The notes under the pieces: model-generated
What the model was told of the DNA's origin: nothing
The model's input: the letters and a program-made list of their open reading frames with translations, nothing else
Database searches by the model: none
Made by a program: the position numbers and the translations under genes
Origin: Mucilaginibacter gossypii
Lineage (GTDB): Bacteria; Bacteroidota; Bacteroidia; Sphingobacteriales; Sphingobacteriaceae
Length of the DNA: 64,000 bases
Assembly: GCF_900100945.1 (NCBI RefSeq)
Contig: NZ_FNCG01000011.1
Coordinates: 1-64,000, forward strand
Reading direction: 5' to 3'
Shown here: one piece after another, positions 43,901 to 54,339 of the stretch
Position numbering within the stretch: position 1 is the stretch's first letter
Layout of the letters: each line of letters opens with the position of its first letter

Positions 43901-45139
43901 CTATTGTGGGTTACCATAAATTGAAAGCTCCATCATGTGTGCAAAGTCACCGTTTGACCACGTGTCATGCACCATAAAGCGGAAGTATTTAATAGGCGTT
44001 GAACCCGGAGGGATATTAAAGTTAACCCCTGCCGCAACAAAGTCGGCATCGGCAGCATTGGTGAAGCCGGGTGTAAGGCCCGACGGCGGGTTTGGATAAT
44101 GGTAGTTACCGATATTAATCCAATCGCCAATTACGGTTCCAACAGGGGCATAGTCTGGCAATCTTACATCCTGTGGTGCGTTAATGTTTGATCCCCAAAT
44201 GCTGAAATCTTTAGGGTTACCATGCGCGTAGGCATACTGATTTGGCCTTTCCCATAATACAAAGCGGCTTAATTGTGCTGATACACCCAGGCTAAAGGTA
44301 ACCTGTATGGGTGCGGGTGCTCCCGGAGCAGTGTGCCAGCCGTTTGAGTAGCCGTCGGTTTTGTTATCCCAAAGATATGGTACTTCCCAGCCGTATGCGG
44401 TCGGACTGTCGGTAGGGGTTTTATATACTGAGAATTTGCTCTTATCCAGCAGTGTTTCAAATATGGGTGTGATATTTACAACGGTAGTATCAGAGATATT
44501 GCCAAACTTATCCGTTACATATACACCGAATTTTTGGGATACCGCCGGATACCCTCTTATAGAGTAATTAATGGTATCGACCTTGGTATAATGCTGATCT
44601 ACAACTTCCAGTGCCTGCGTTGATTTATCAAAGGCCAATAAAATTACACCTATATCTTTTTGATTAGGGTTCATCGCCTTGATGTTTACGCCGCCAAAAT
44701 CAGATGTGATAGTTAATGTTGGTTTGATGAGCTTGTAAAAAGGCGTATCAGGGTGTACTTTAACGACAAGCGGATCTGACTTTACGTTAGCCCGGCTCAC
44801 CGAGTAAAGAGTTACCTCGTATTCCTGGCTTTTGGCAAAACCATCAACCGTAACGGTATCTGAGTAATAGCTCGATTTTGTTTGGCGTGTAGTTTTATCA
44901 TTGATGCGGTACTCGGCCTGCACGTATAGCAGGTTATCTGAGTTTGGCAAATCGTAGGTAATATAAGCACCGCCGTTAAAGTTTTTAACTTTAACATTGG
45001 TCACTGCGGCAGGCTTGCTCATATCGGTCGAAACCTCTTTAACGTACCCGTCGTTTTTTTTGCATGAATTTAAGCACGCCATAAACAACGCTGCTGCAAG
45101 CACCAGTGCCGTTACCGAATAATTTTTAATGCGTTTCAT
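43901..45139 (-). CDS. DUF4959/DUF5126/DUF5000 surface lipoprotein
   Basis: This 412-residue lipoprotein has the lipobox CLNSC (Cys at about residue 26). Three domains follow: DUF4959 (about 40-130; PAAVTNVKVKNFNGGAYITYDLPN), DUF5126 (about 135-235) and a DUF5000 discoidin-like domain (about 240-412; VTFSLGVSAQLSRFVLWERPNQYAYAHGNPKDFSIWG). This order is specific to Bacteroidota SusCD loci, where these proteins act as surface glycan-binding proteins. It lies 28 bases upstream of its partner lipoprotein gene and 47 after SusD. Confidence 0.88.
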   Translation of the reverse strand: MKRIKNYSVTALVLAAALFMACLNSCKKNDGYVKEVSTDMSKPAAVTNVKVKNFNGGAYITYDLPNSDNLLYVQAEYRINDKTTRQTKSSYYSDTVTVDGFAKSQEYEVTLYSVSRANVKSDPLVVKVHPDTPFYKLIKPTLTITSDFGGVNIKAMNPNQKDIGVILLAFDKSTQALEVVDQHYTKVDTINYSIRGYPAVSQKFGVYVTDKFGNISDTTVVNITPIFETLLDKSKFSVYKTPTDSPTAYGWEVPYLWDNKTDGYSNGWHTAPGAPAPIQVTFSLGVSAQLSRFVLWERPNQYAYAHGNPKDFSIWGSNINAPQDVRLPDYAPVGTVIGDWINIGNYHYPNPPSGLTPGFTNAADADFVAAGVNFNIPPGSTPIKYFRFMVHDTWSNGDFAHMMELSIYGNPQ

Positions 45140-45186
45140 AATTCTTATCTATGTTGAATTAATTCATTTTTATTTGATGGAGACAC

Positions 45187-47097
45187 TTACCAATAGGTAG
45201 TTTGTACCAGGTTGTTGTTAACGATCAGGTCATTATCCTTTATAGGCCAGAAGTAGTTTTTTAGCCCGAAAACCGGCGTTAACACGGTATGCAGCCTGTA
45301 ATAGTTGCCGGCTTCGGATTCATATATATTCCAGCCCTGTAGCGGTACACTCAATACGCCCTGAATCTCTTTCCAGCGGCGAAGGTCCCATCCGCTTTGT
45401 GCCTCAAAACATAGTTCGATACGTCGCTCACGGTGTATGATATCCCGTAGTCCTTCTTTAGTTGTTGGCTTGCCCGGATTTTTTGAATAGGTTGACCATG
45501 ACTCCAACACCCCTTTTAAACCTGCTCTTGCCCTTACTTTATCAATATAGTTGTAGGCGTCGGCAGTTGGGCCGTTTGCTTCGTTCAGGGTTTCGGCATA
45601 TAACAGATATAAACCGGCGAGCCTCATTAGCGGCAGGTGATACTCAATAGGCTGAAAACCATCATCATAAACTGAAAGATAATTAGCCAGCTTTTTAGGC
45701 CAGTAACCGGTAATGTTAAGGGTGTTCAGGTCTTTAGGGCCTGCCAGTGATCCCGAACCGCGTGCTTCAACATGGTAAGCCTGGTCCTGGTTGTAAATGC
45801 CGTTACCATACCAGATGCTGCCATCAAAAGCGATATTAGCATAAAAGCGGCTTTCGCGGCCATAATGCTCATTGATAGTTGTATATCCTTGAGCTATATA
45901 GTATTTATCGGCGTCGCCTGCTGTTTTCAGGGCGAAACGGTTGGCATAATCATAATCTTTATCCTCTGTTAACGGTACGCCGTTAGCAGTATAAAAAAGC
46001 TCCTGCGTTGAAATCGGAACAGCGAATGTTGACGGGTTTGAGAAGATATTAACGGCTGATTTTGGCGTTAACCTTGGTGTTGCATAGCCCTGGCATGGGA
46101 AGGTAGGGTTTAATGCCCAGATCAGCTCGGGGTTTACATCCCATTTTTCGGTAACCGCGTTTTGGATGGTTAGCTCGTTACGCAACTGATCTGAAAGGGA
46201 ACCAACTGTAGGTGGTGCGACAAAGGTGTAAAGTTTAAGCCCGTTGGCTTCGCAGGCATCAATGGCAGCTTTACAGGCATCGGCGGCACGTTTCCATTTT
46301 TGCGGGTCGGCAGTACTTGAAAATAAAGGCTGGCCATCTTTGTTTTTCATGCTGGCGTAGTCCGGGTTGCCGTTGAAAAGGGGACTGGCCTGAGTGGCTA
46401 ACATTTCGGCTTTAATTGATAAAGCGGTTAGCTGGGTAATGCGGCCAAGCTCTTTTGCCTGGTTGGTGATAACCGGCGGTAAATCTGGAATAGCCTCATC
46501 CAGTAATTGCACGCAATAGTTAAATACCGAATCAACCGGCGAGCGTTTTACCCTAACCTCTTCGGTGCTTGCTGTTATATCAATATTGGTTTTTACCAGT
46601 GGTACAGGGCCGTATAAGCGGCACAGGTAATAATGGTAATATGCTTTAAGGAACTTTACCTCGGCAATCCATCTTGCTTTTTCAGATGGTGAAAGATCAA
46701 CAGGCTTGTCAATGTTTTCAAGCATGATGTTGCACCTGCGGATAGAACGGAACAACGCCTGCCCGCCATTTTCTCCATCCCACCAATTTACACCGGGGCT
46801 TGCGCTGTTTTGCGTGCCACGGATAAGGCTAAAGCCATTTTCATTTAGCGGGTGGTTGGTGAGGTTGTTTGGATAAATGATCTCCGATGATGTGGTGAAG
46901 CCGATATTTGATGTAGGATCTGAAAACTGCTGTAAAGTTGCATAGCAGGTAAACAGGTAGTTTTCGGCCTCATTACGGTTCCTGAACGCGTACTCAAGGG
47001 TGCCGGTATTATCTGGCGTAACATCAAGATATTTTTTACATGATGCGCCCGAAACCAGGAGACCTACCAGTAATAAAATTTTATAATATTGTTTCAT
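45187..47097 (-). CDS. RagB/SusD-family lipoprotein of the fucoside locus
   Basis: This 636-residue lipoprotein has the lipobox GASC (Cys at about residue 20). It contains the SusD tetratricopeptide scaffold (RNRNEAENYLFTCYATLQ; RWIAEVKFLKAYYHYYLCRLYGPVPLV) and the C-terminal RagB part (LMRLAGLYLLYAETLNEANGPTADAYNYIDKVRARAGL; RERRIELCFEAQSGWDLRRWK). It is longer than the locus-1 SusD by about 118 residues because of extended loops. It forms the lid of the SusC encoded just upstream. Confidence 0.93.
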   Translation of the reverse strand: MKQYYKILLLVGLLVSGASCKKYLDVTPDNTGTLEYAFRNRNEAENYLFTCYATLQQFSDPTSNIGFTTSSEIIYPNNLTNHPLNENGFSLIRGTQNSASPGVNWWDGENGGQALFRSIRRCNIMLENIDKPVDLSPSEKARWIAEVKFLKAYYHYYLCRLYGPVPLVKTNIDITASTEEVRVKRSPVDSVFNYCVQLLDEAIPDLPPVITNQAKELGRITQLTALSIKAEMLATQASPLFNGNPDYASMKNKDGQPLFSSTADPQKWKRAADACKAAIDACEANGLKLYTFVAPPTVGSLSDQLRNELTIQNAVTEKWDVNPELIWALNPTFPCQGYATPRLTPKSAVNIFSNPSTFAVPISTQELFYTANGVPLTEDKDYDYANRFALKTAGDADKYYIAQGYTTINEHYGRESRFYANIAFDGSIWYGNGIYNQDQAYHVEARGSGSLAGPKDLNTLNITGYWPKKLANYLSVYDDGFQPIEYHLPLMRLAGLYLLYAETLNEANGPTADAYNYIDKVRARAGLKGVLESWSTYSKNPGKPTTKEGLRDIIHRERRIELCFEAQSGWDLRRWKEIQGVLSVPLQGWNIYESEAGNYYRLHTVLTPVFGLKNYFWPIKDNDLIVNNNLVQTTYW

Positions 47098-47123
47098 AAT
47101 ACTAAGTATTGATCAGTAAAAAA

Positions 47124-50100
47124 TTACAGGTTAACGTTTATGCCTAAGTTGAACACCTTTTGTATTGGGTAGGCAAAGCCATTACCGCCAAGTTCAGGGT
47201 CCCAAAGTTTAAAGGCGCTCCATGTGTACAGGTTAAGGCCGTTAAAGTAGATGCGGCATTTGGTTACATTTAAGCGCTTTAAAATAGATGGCGGTAATGA
47301 GTAACCTATCTCCACCGATTTAAGTCTGAGGAAACTACCATCGCGCATCCACCACGTACTGTTTTGACGGTTGTTTTCGATCTGGTTCCCGGTTACACCT
47401 AACCTTGGATAGGTTGCATATAAATCCTGGTTTTCTTCGCTCCAGTGACTATCAGCAAATGCTTTGATCAGCTGGGTATTGCCATATATGTACGGATCGG
47501 GGCTTTGAATGAATGGACTGGTACGGCTCGGATCGATAAAGAACGACACACGAGCCTGGCCCTGGAAAAAGCAGGAGATATCAAAGTTTTTAATCCCGGC
47601 TGATAAGCCGTAGCCATATACAATTTCGGGCACCGTTGGATAACCAATAAAAGTTTGATCGGCGCCGTCAATTTTACCGTCGCCGTTTAAGTCGCGGTAT
47701 TTAATATCGCCACCACCCGGAGGAATGCCGTTGGTTGAAAAAATCTGCGAAGGGGAGTTTCTGGCTTCGTTATCGTCTACGAATAAGCGTTCGGCAATAT
47801 AGCCGTATTGCCTGTTTATTTCCTGGCCTTGATGGTAACGGTAAGCTTCTTTATACTGGGGCTCTTCATAGTTACCGTATTTACTGCTGGCCAGGGTAAA
47901 GTTGCCGCGGCCCTGCAGCCAAACATCTTTGTTTATAGCGGCCTTATAATCCATTTGCAGGTCGATACCTTTTGTATCGGCCGTGCCTATATTGGCAGTA
48001 ACATTTGGGTTTCCATATTGGTCAAGTGCCTCAAGACCCAGTGTTGTTGGCAGCGAACTGCGTGTTTGAAGAATATTATAACGGTGATATTTGTAAACCT
48101 CGGCTACTACATTGAGGTTTTTAAACATGGTGAACTCCAGGCCAAGATTTAGCTGGCGCGATGTTTCCCAGGTTACGTTAGGGTTTTCGTAGTTGTTAAT
48201 GTAAACGCCCTCGCGCCTGTAACCGTTAAAGGTACCAAAATAGGCAGGGTTGCCGCCGTTAAGATTAACATCCGAAAGGAAGAAGAAACGTTGTGAACCG
48301 ATGGCATCATTACCTACTAAACCATAGCTGGCCCTCACCTTCATGCGGGAGATAACGTCATAAAGCCCCTGTCCCCAGAATTTTTCGTCAGATACGATCC
48401 ATGAACCACCAATGGTAGGGAAGAAACCATATCTATGACTTGACGAAAAGCGCTCGGTACCGTTATAACCAAAGTTAAATTCCAGGAAATAACGGCTTTT
48501 AAATGAATAAGTAGCGCGGCCTGCAAGGGTGAGGTTACGGTAAGGCAGCGAGTATTGAAGGGTTGGCCTGTCAAGTACCGGATCTTTAGCTGCCGAATAA
48601 ACCGTTTGCTGGCGCGTACCTATCAATGATGCGCTCAGGTTATGGCTGCCAAAAGCGTGATTATAATCCAATACACCCTGAAAATAGATGTAGGTATTTA
48701 GGTTATCGGTGCTTGGGTCGCGGTAATAGCTTAGGTACTCGGTGGCTACGTTATTGCCGGTTGGCTGCGGGTTAAGCCAGGTTAAAGTATATTTATTAGT
48801 GGCTTTATCGTAGGTATTTACATTATAGTAAAATGGAGAGTAACCCATTTGCGACTGAAAGTATGAATACCTGTTGGTATGGAATAAGCCATGAAAGTTA
48901 AGCCCGTCGGTTATAAAATCCAGTTTCTGATTTAACTCCAACTGGGCAGATAACCTTGATTCTGAATAATTTTTATGGCCACGCAATAACGCAGCATATG
49001 GGTTATTATATGCGATGGCATTTGATGTTGACCCTGCGTTTGCTGGTGCCGCGTTACCGAACAGGATGTGCTTAACATCGCGGTTGGCCGAATCTGCGGG
49101 GAAGTAAGCAGGGAACAATACCGGGCTGGTGTGTACGGCAACGTTATAAAGGTCGGTCGAGAATGAAGCATCGGCAGTAAGAGGGCCATTATACTCATTG
49201 AATGAACCGGCAAGCCTTACAATAAGCTCGGTGCTTTTACTTAAGTTGATATTAACGTTTGACCGCAGCTGGTAGTTTTCAAACTTTACGTTGTTGTTGT
49301 TATTGTTGGCAATATCCTGCCTCAAAATGCCATGGTCAACATTGTATGAGCCTGACACATAGTAGCGGGCTACGTCGCCGCCACCGCTTACGCTCATATC
49401 TGCACGCTGCGTAGCTGTGCGTTTTTTGAAAAGCATATCCAGCCAGTCCACGGCAGGGTAAACATATTTATTGCTACCGGGTGCATTACTGAGCGTTGCT
49501 TCGGTATTTAATATTTTATTTTGAGAGAAGGGGAGCGGGCTTAACGGATCGCGGGTTATGGTAGCTTCGTTAAACAGCTTCATATAAGTGATAGGATCGG
49601 CCAGCTGCAGCGTTTTGGCCGATTGCGATATGGAGTTTTCCACACGTACATTGATCTTGGCTTTGCCAATTTTACCTTCTTTGGTGCTTACTAAAATTAC
49701 ACCGTTGGCACCACGCGCACCGTAAAGTGCAGTAGCACTTGCGTCTTTCAGTATCGAAAAGCTGGCGATATCATCAACCTGCAGGCGGGCAAGGTCGGTT
49801 GTGGAAAGTTCAACGTTATCTATCAAAATAAGCGGATCTTTTTTGTAACCAAAAGTGGTTACACCGCGGATAAAGAAACTGGAATTATCCTGCCCTGGCT
49901 GGCCGCTTGGCTGAAAGGCGATGATACCTGCAACCTGTCCGGCAAGTGCATTGGTTAAGTTACTGGCGGGTATTTTCAGGTCGGCGGGTTTAACGGTGGT
50001 TACCGAACCTACTACGGCTTCTTTTCGTTCTTTTTTGCCGTAGGCCAATACCACAACCTCATCGAGGCCGCGTTTGGATTCTTTAAGCACAATATTTACT

Positions 50101-50441
50101 ACCAGCTTACCGGTCGAAACGGTGAAGGTTTGATCAATAAAAGTTACGTACGATACTTTAAGGATAGTACCGGGCTCGGCATCTATCACAAACTTGCCGT
50201 TAACGTCGGTAGTAGTGCCCAGGTTTTTGCGGTTGACAGCCACAATATTGGCACCTGCAATTTTGCCGCCCAGTGTGTCGGTCACGAGGCCGGTAATGGT
50301 TACCTTACTTTGCGCGTGTGTAAATTGCGCTGAGCAGATAAAACTCAGTAGTAATAATACAAAGCAATAAAAACCCGGTGCAGGCCTGTGAAACTGTCTA
50401 GGCTCCCGCCGGTTTTTGATCCGTTGGTAAAATTCTTTCAT
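47124..50441 (-). CDS. SusC/RagA TonB-linked transporter of the fucoside locus
   Basis: This 1105-residue protein has a long N-terminal signal (FYCFVLLLLSFICSAQFTHAQ). A CarboxypepD_reg-like domain (about 48-125) is followed by the TonB box and plug (DEVVVLAYGKKERKEAVVGSV; about 130-265), then the beta-barrel. It lacks the STN signalling domain of the locus-1 SusC, which fits control by an AraC regulator or another sensor rather than a FecR system. It should import fucose-containing oligosaccharides with the SusD encoded 27 bases downstream. Confidence 0.93.
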   Translation of the reverse strand: MKEFYQRIKNRREPRQFHRPAPGFYCFVLLLLSFICSAQFTHAQSKVTITGLVTDTLGGKIAGANIVAVNRKNLGTTTDVNGKFVIDAEPGTILKVSYVTFIDQTFTVSTGKLVVNIVLKESKRGLDEVVVLAYGKKERKEAVVGSVTTVKPADLKIPASNLTNALAGQVAGIIAFQPSGQPGQDNSSFFIRGVTTFGYKKDPLILIDNVELSTTDLARLQVDDIASFSILKDASATALYGARGANGVILVSTKEGKIGKAKINVRVENSISQSAKTLQLADPITYMKLFNEATITRDPLSPLPFSQNKILNTEATLSNAPGSNKYVYPAVDWLDMLFKKRTATQRADMSVSGGGDVARYYVSGSYNVDHGILRQDIANNNNNNVKFENYQLRSNVNINLSKSTELIVRLAGSFNEYNGPLTADASFSTDLYNVAVHTSPVLFPAYFPADSANRDVKHILFGNAAPANAGSTSNAIAYNNPYAALLRGHKNYSESRLSAQLELNQKLDFITDGLNFHGLFHTNRYSYFQSQMGYSPFYYNVNTYDKATNKYTLTWLNPQPTGNNVATEYLSYYRDPSTDNLNTYIYFQGVLDYNHAFGSHNLSASLIGTRQQTVYSAAKDPVLDRPTLQYSLPYRNLTLAGRATYSFKSRYFLEFNFGYNGTERFSSSHRYGFFPTIGGSWIVSDEKFWGQGLYDVISRMKVRASYGLVGNDAIGSQRFFFLSDVNLNGGNPAYFGTFNGYRREGVYINNYENPNVTWETSRQLNLGLEFTMFKNLNVVAEVYKYHRYNILQTRSSLPTTLGLEALDQYGNPNVTANIGTADTKGIDLQMDYKAAINKDVWLQGRGNFTLASSKYGNYEEPQYKEAYRYHQGQEINRQYGYIAERLFVDDNEARNSPSQIFSTNGIPPGGGDIKYRDLNGDGKIDGADQTFIGYPTVPEIVYGYGLSAGIKNFDISCFFQGQARVSFFIDPSRTSPFIQSPDPYIYGNTQLIKAFADSHWSEENQDLYATYPRLGVTGNQIENNRQNSTWWMRDGSFLRLKSVEIGYSLPPSILKRLNVTKCRIYFNGLNLYTWSAFKLWDPELGGNGFAYPIQKVFNLGINVNL

Positions 50442-50635
50442 AAAAAATGGTTTGATAATGGTTCTTTATTTTTGAGATTTGGTTGATGGGTTTATTGGTT
50501 TCAGGCACCGTTTAAATGCGCAAATGGTAAAAGGTTTTTCCAATGGTAAAAGGATTGATCATTTTTAAAATATGTTAAGTTGACAATTAAAAGTTTTGAG
50601 CTGCGTTTACAGCGTATTGCTGTTTTTTAAAAAAA

Positions 50636-52624
50636 TCAATTGGTTAAAAAATAGAGTACCTGGCACGTGTTCCCCTTGCTGTTTTTGTTGCTATCGGTTT
50701 CAATTTTCAGGCTGAGCGTATGCGGGCCTTTTTTGAGGTCGGTACTAAAGGTTACATACCAGGGCAGATAAATCCATGAGCTGAACTCTGTGTACAGGTC
50801 CATCTTTTTTTCAATGCCACCATCGATATTGTAGCTGATGATTCCTGCATCAGGCCCGGATACAATGGCCATGCCTATAGCGGTGCCGGTAAATGGCAAT
50901 GTTAATGATGAGCCCGGTTTTGTGGCAATAAGCATTGGTTTGTGTACAAAACCTTCGCGGGTGCTCAGGTTATTGTTGGGTGCCCAATCGGGATTAAAGG
51001 CCCATCCGTTCAAATTTTTTGCGTTTTGAATACTGTAATAGCGGCCATTATTGAGGTTAAGCGCGTTAAGCGGTTTGGGCAAGGGATTTGCTTTAGTAGC
51101 AGCAGCCGGCTGTTTGTTAAAACATGAATTGAGCAGGCTTTTTATGGTGGCGAAGTAAAGTTCCTGTCCGTAAATCGCTGGGTGCAAGTCTTTAAAATCA
51201 TATTGCCATGAAAACTCATGGTTATTAAGTTTATCCGTAACCTCTTTGGCCAGGTTAATGGATGGCAAGCCATAATGTTCTGCAATTAATTCGTGATTTT
51301 TGATTTGCATCGGGATTTTGCCATTGTTGTAATCTTTGATCTTATCCGGATCAACAAATGACATCATGACGATGTCAATCAGCGGATTGGCTTTTTTTGC
51401 ATGCCTTACAATTCCTTCGAGGGCCTGTACCTCGGTAAGGCTGTCCAGTCCGTTCACGTTATCGTTTACCGCGGCTTCAACAAACATCAAATCAACCTTG
51501 CCCGAATCAAGCACATCCCGCTGTAAACGGAATGCATGCGGTACACTACCTAACGAGGGTATGCCGGCCTGTATAAGATGAAAACTGGTTGCGGGAAAAC
51601 GTTCGGTAAGGTAACGGCTTATCTTTTCGCGCCAGCCGGGGTTATAAGTAATTGATCCGCCTAAAAAAGCTACTGTAGCTTTCTTGCCTGCACTGAATAC
51701 ACTAAGACTGTTGGCCAAGCCGTTACGGGTTATAAAGTAATCGGTATATGGCAGCACTTTTTTTACAGGATAGCAGTAGCTTATGATCATATCAGCCCAG
51801 TGCCCGGGATTTTCGATAGGGAAGTGGTGCCCGTTCAATTCCTGCGGACCGGCAGTTACCGGATATATCATCATCGGCCCGCCTAATGCGGTATAACGTT
51901 GAGCAAGGATGTTGGTGTTTTCGGCATTGGGTACCAGTTTATCATTGATACCTATGATATGCATAACCGGTACCTTAAAAGCAGCAAGGCCGTCAAGGTT
52001 ATCAATAGGATTGTCTTTGTAATCAAGCGCTTGTTGTTCGGTAAAGTGATACACCTGTTGCAGCTGTTTCCACAGAGCGGCATCGCCCGGGGCACTTAGT
52101 TTACCTCCCGGCCAGCTTTCAATATTGCAAACAGGGGCTTCATTATAAATGCAACTAATTTTATCAGGATTGCGTTTGGCCCAGCCATATACATATAAAC
52201 CGCCACGACTAACGCCTTCAAGGGCAACTTTGGCAGCGAAAGCTTGTTTAGCTGTTAAATACTGATAAAAAGCATCCCAAACCTGCAATGCATAGGGGCT
52301 GCCATATTGATCATCAACATTTACGAAAGCTACATGAAAGCCTTTGGCTAACAGGATACTATCAATATCGGTATGCCAATCCGGAAATGAAGCCCGCCAA
52401 ACCCATGGATTACCTTCGAGCGCCTTTTTAGGTTTTACATAATAAGCTTTGTGGGGGCCTATGGTAATATTAACACGTTCAAATCCCTTCCAGGTATCGT
52501 TAGGTGCATTTTGAATAGTATATACGGCGTGGGTATTGCCCGCACTTACATTTTCATGATCTTGTGCTGAGGCAATACCGGCCGTGAACCCAAATAATAG
52601 CGTAATTAGTAAAGTTTTAATCAT
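50636..52624 (-). CDS. Two-domain esterase: alpha/beta hydrolase plus SGNH/GDSL hydrolase
   Basis: This 662-residue secreted protein (signal cleavage about residue 20, IASAQ) joins two catalytic esterase folds. The first is an alpha/beta hydrolase (about 40-290) with nucleophile Ser139 in GVSRGG and histidines in NGHHFPIENPGH. The second is an SGNH hydrolase (about 315-500) with Ser324 in FLGGSITYNPGW, Asn387 in VEAAVND and the Asp-x-x-His of DLHP. A C-terminal beta domain (about 515-662) follows. It probably removes acetyl or methyl esters from the glycan before the fucosidases act. It is the first gene of the SusCD operon direction. Confidence 0.85.
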   Translation of the reverse strand: MIKTLLITLLFGFTAGIASAQDHENVSAGNTHAVYTIQNAPNDTWKGFERVNITIGPHKAYYVKPKKALEGNPWVWRASFPDWHTDIDSILLAKGFHVAFVNVDDQYGSPYALQVWDAFYQYLTAKQAFAAKVALEGVSRGGLYVYGWAKRNPDKISCIYNEAPVCNIESWPGGKLSAPGDAALWKQLQQVYHFTEQQALDYKDNPIDNLDGLAAFKVPVMHIIGINDKLVPNAENTNILAQRYTALGGPMMIYPVTAGPQELNGHHFPIENPGHWADMIISYCYPVKKVLPYTDYFITRNGLANSLSVFSAGKKATVAFLGGSITYNPGWREKISRYLTERFPATSFHLIQAGIPSLGSVPHAFRLQRDVLDSGKVDLMFVEAAVNDNVNGLDSLTEVQALEGIVRHAKKANPLIDIVMMSFVDPDKIKDYNNGKIPMQIKNHELIAEHYGLPSINLAKEVTDKLNNHEFSWQYDFKDLHPAIYGQELYFATIKSLLNSCFNKQPAAATKANPLPKPLNALNLNNGRYYSIQNAKNLNGWAFNPDWAPNNNLSTREGFVHKPMLIATKPGSSLTLPFTGTAIGMAIVSGPDAGIISYNIDGGIEKKMDLYTEFSSWIYLPWYVTFSTDLKKGPHTLSLKIETDSNKNSKGNTCQVLYFLTN

Positions 52625-53025
52625 TCAATTTTGGATATAAAAATTCCACTTCAAAAACTTCGTCCTTTTTTTGGATTCTGGTTTTTGATTAAAAAATGTT
52701 TTGTAAACTTTTAGTAGCTGGCGTTTATAATCAAGGGTAAAAATATGGAGGGTATTGGCAATAAATTGTACTTAAATTGATTTGTTTCGATACTATTTTG
52801 ACATCGGTTTTTTGATTTTGAGTAAAAAATGACTTACTGAAACAATTTAGTTGTATTAAGTGTAGTTTTCACAACAAAATAATATTGAAACGCAAAAAGT
52901 TGCGCAATATGGTATTGGCTACTTTTAGTTAATGGTTCATTGTTGATGGTTCACGGCAGCATCAGGTGCAGCGAACGCTCAGAAACTTGCGAGGTATTTA
53001 AAACTTCGTAAGCTTAATAAGTAGG
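52625..53025. other. Intergenic region between fucP and the esterase-SusCD operon
   Basis: This 401-base AT-rich stretch probably holds the promoter for the esterase gene (minus strand). No exact -7 box was found. A repeat palindrome (52986-53012) lies just after the fucP stop. Nothing else is clear. Confidence 0.45.
52986..53012. repeat. Imperfect CTTACGAAGTTT-family palindrome after fucP
   Basis: CTTGCGAGGT (52986-52995) pairs with ACTTCGTAAG (53003-53012) if two G-U pairs are allowed. Its core matches the perfect palindromes at 25046 and 61306. It may terminate fucP transcription on the minus strand. Confidence 0.6.
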
Positions 53026-54324
53026 TTAGTGTCCTATTGCTGTCAACTGTGGTTCTTCGGATTCATTCGAATAAGTTTTGTTTTTTACCATATAGCCTTT
53101 AATTCCGTAATATAGTACGTACACATAGCAAACCAGTGGTGCAATGAATGCCATCTTAATGCCTGAATGATCTGATATCAAGCCCATTATTGGCGGAATA
53201 ATGGCTCCGCCTACAACTCCCATGATGAGCAGTGATGAAGCTACCTTGGTATAGTCCCCTATGCTTTTGATGCTAAGCGTAAAAATGATAGGATACATCA
53301 CCGAGGTAAACAGTCCTACTATTGACAGTGAAATTATGGATAAGTAACCGCCGGTAAGTACCGATATCAATATCAGCGTAAATGCTCCGATACTGCATAG
53401 GGTAAGCACTTTATTGGGTTTAACCTGCTTAAGCAAAAACGCACCCAGCAAGCGCCCGGTTAAAACCAGCGCCATGTAAAGTGTAATAAACAGGGCCGAT
53501 TTTTGCTCGGTAATACCAGTAATATTCAATGATTTTGTATAGCGAATGATAAAACTCACCACGCCAACTTCGGCACCCAAATAGGCAAAAACTGCTAATA
53601 CGCCCAGCATAGTATGCCTGAATTTAAATACTCCCGATAGTTTTTGACGGTTGTTACCCTCATGGATAACCGGCAATTTCAAAAAATAAAGTACCACGCA
53701 AAGGGCAATAAATAGCGCAGCCAGTGTCAGATAGGGTGGGATAACCAAATGCGCCTCGTTGTTTAAAAACGCCTTTAGTTGTTCGGGGCTAAAGGATTGG
53801 ATAAGCTTTGCAGGGATATCCTTTTCGTGCAATAAAAATTTAGAACCGATGAATGGCCCTATAGTGGCGCCCATTGAACCAACGGCCGCAGCTAAGCTTA
53901 GCCGGCTCGACGCATGATCCGGATCGCCAAGTTTTGAAATATAGGGAGTAGCCGTAACCTCCAGTATGGCAAAACCCGATGCCATGGTAAACAATGCCAG
54001 CAGGAACACAGGATAATACCTGGTGGTTGCTGCCGGATAAAATATGGCAGCTCCAATAGCAGCTAATATAAGCCCGGTAAGCATCCCGGCCCTGTAACCC
54101 ATGTTTTCAATGAAACGCCCTGCAGGCAAGGCCATCAAAAAATAAGCCCCAAAAAATGCCGACTGGATTAGTGACGATTGCAGGTCGGTTAGCTGGCAGG
54201 CACGCTTGAGGTGTGGAATAAGCACATCATTGATATTGCGGCTCAGGTTCCAGAAAAACATCAGGCTCATTACTATCAACAGCGGAGCCAGATATTTTGA
54301 TGCATTACCATTGATTTTGTTCAT
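53026..54324 (-). CDS. fucP: L-fucose:proton symporter (FucP-type MFS transporter)
   Basis: This is a 432-residue inner-membrane transporter with 12 predicted helices. The N-terminal segment APLLIVMSLMFFWNLSRNINDVLIPHLK and AFFGAYFLMALPAGRFIENMGYRAG are typical of the FucP branch, as is the TATPYISKLGDP region near residue 124. It imports free sugar released in the periplasm by the fucosidases. The downstream-acting SDR and L-fuconate dehydratase genes are in the same direction (15- and 9-base gaps), which makes L-fucose the most likely substrate. L-galactose or D-arabinose remain possible. Confidence 0.85.
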   Translation of the reverse strand: MNKINGNASKYLAPLLIVMSLMFFWNLSRNINDVLIPHLKRACQLTDLQSSLIQSAFFGAYFLMALPAGRFIENMGYRAGMLTGLILAAIGAAIFYPAATTRYYPVFLLALFTMASGFAILEVTATPYISKLGDPDHASSRLSLAAAVGSMGATIGPFIGSKFLLHEKDIPAKLIQSFSPEQLKAFLNNEAHLVIPPYLTLAALFIALCVVLYFLKLPVIHEGNNRQKLSGVFKFRHTMLGVLAVFAYLGAEVGVVSFIIRYTKSLNITGITEQKSALFITLYMALVLTGRLLGAFLLKQVKPNKVLTLCSIGAFTLILISVLTGGYLSIISLSIVGLFTSVMYPIIFTLSIKSIGDYTKVASSLLIMGVVGGAIIPPIMGLISDHSGIKMAFIAPLVCYVYVLYYGIKGYMVKNKTYSNESEEPQLTAIGH

Positions 54325-54339
54325 GGTTAATATCTTGTT

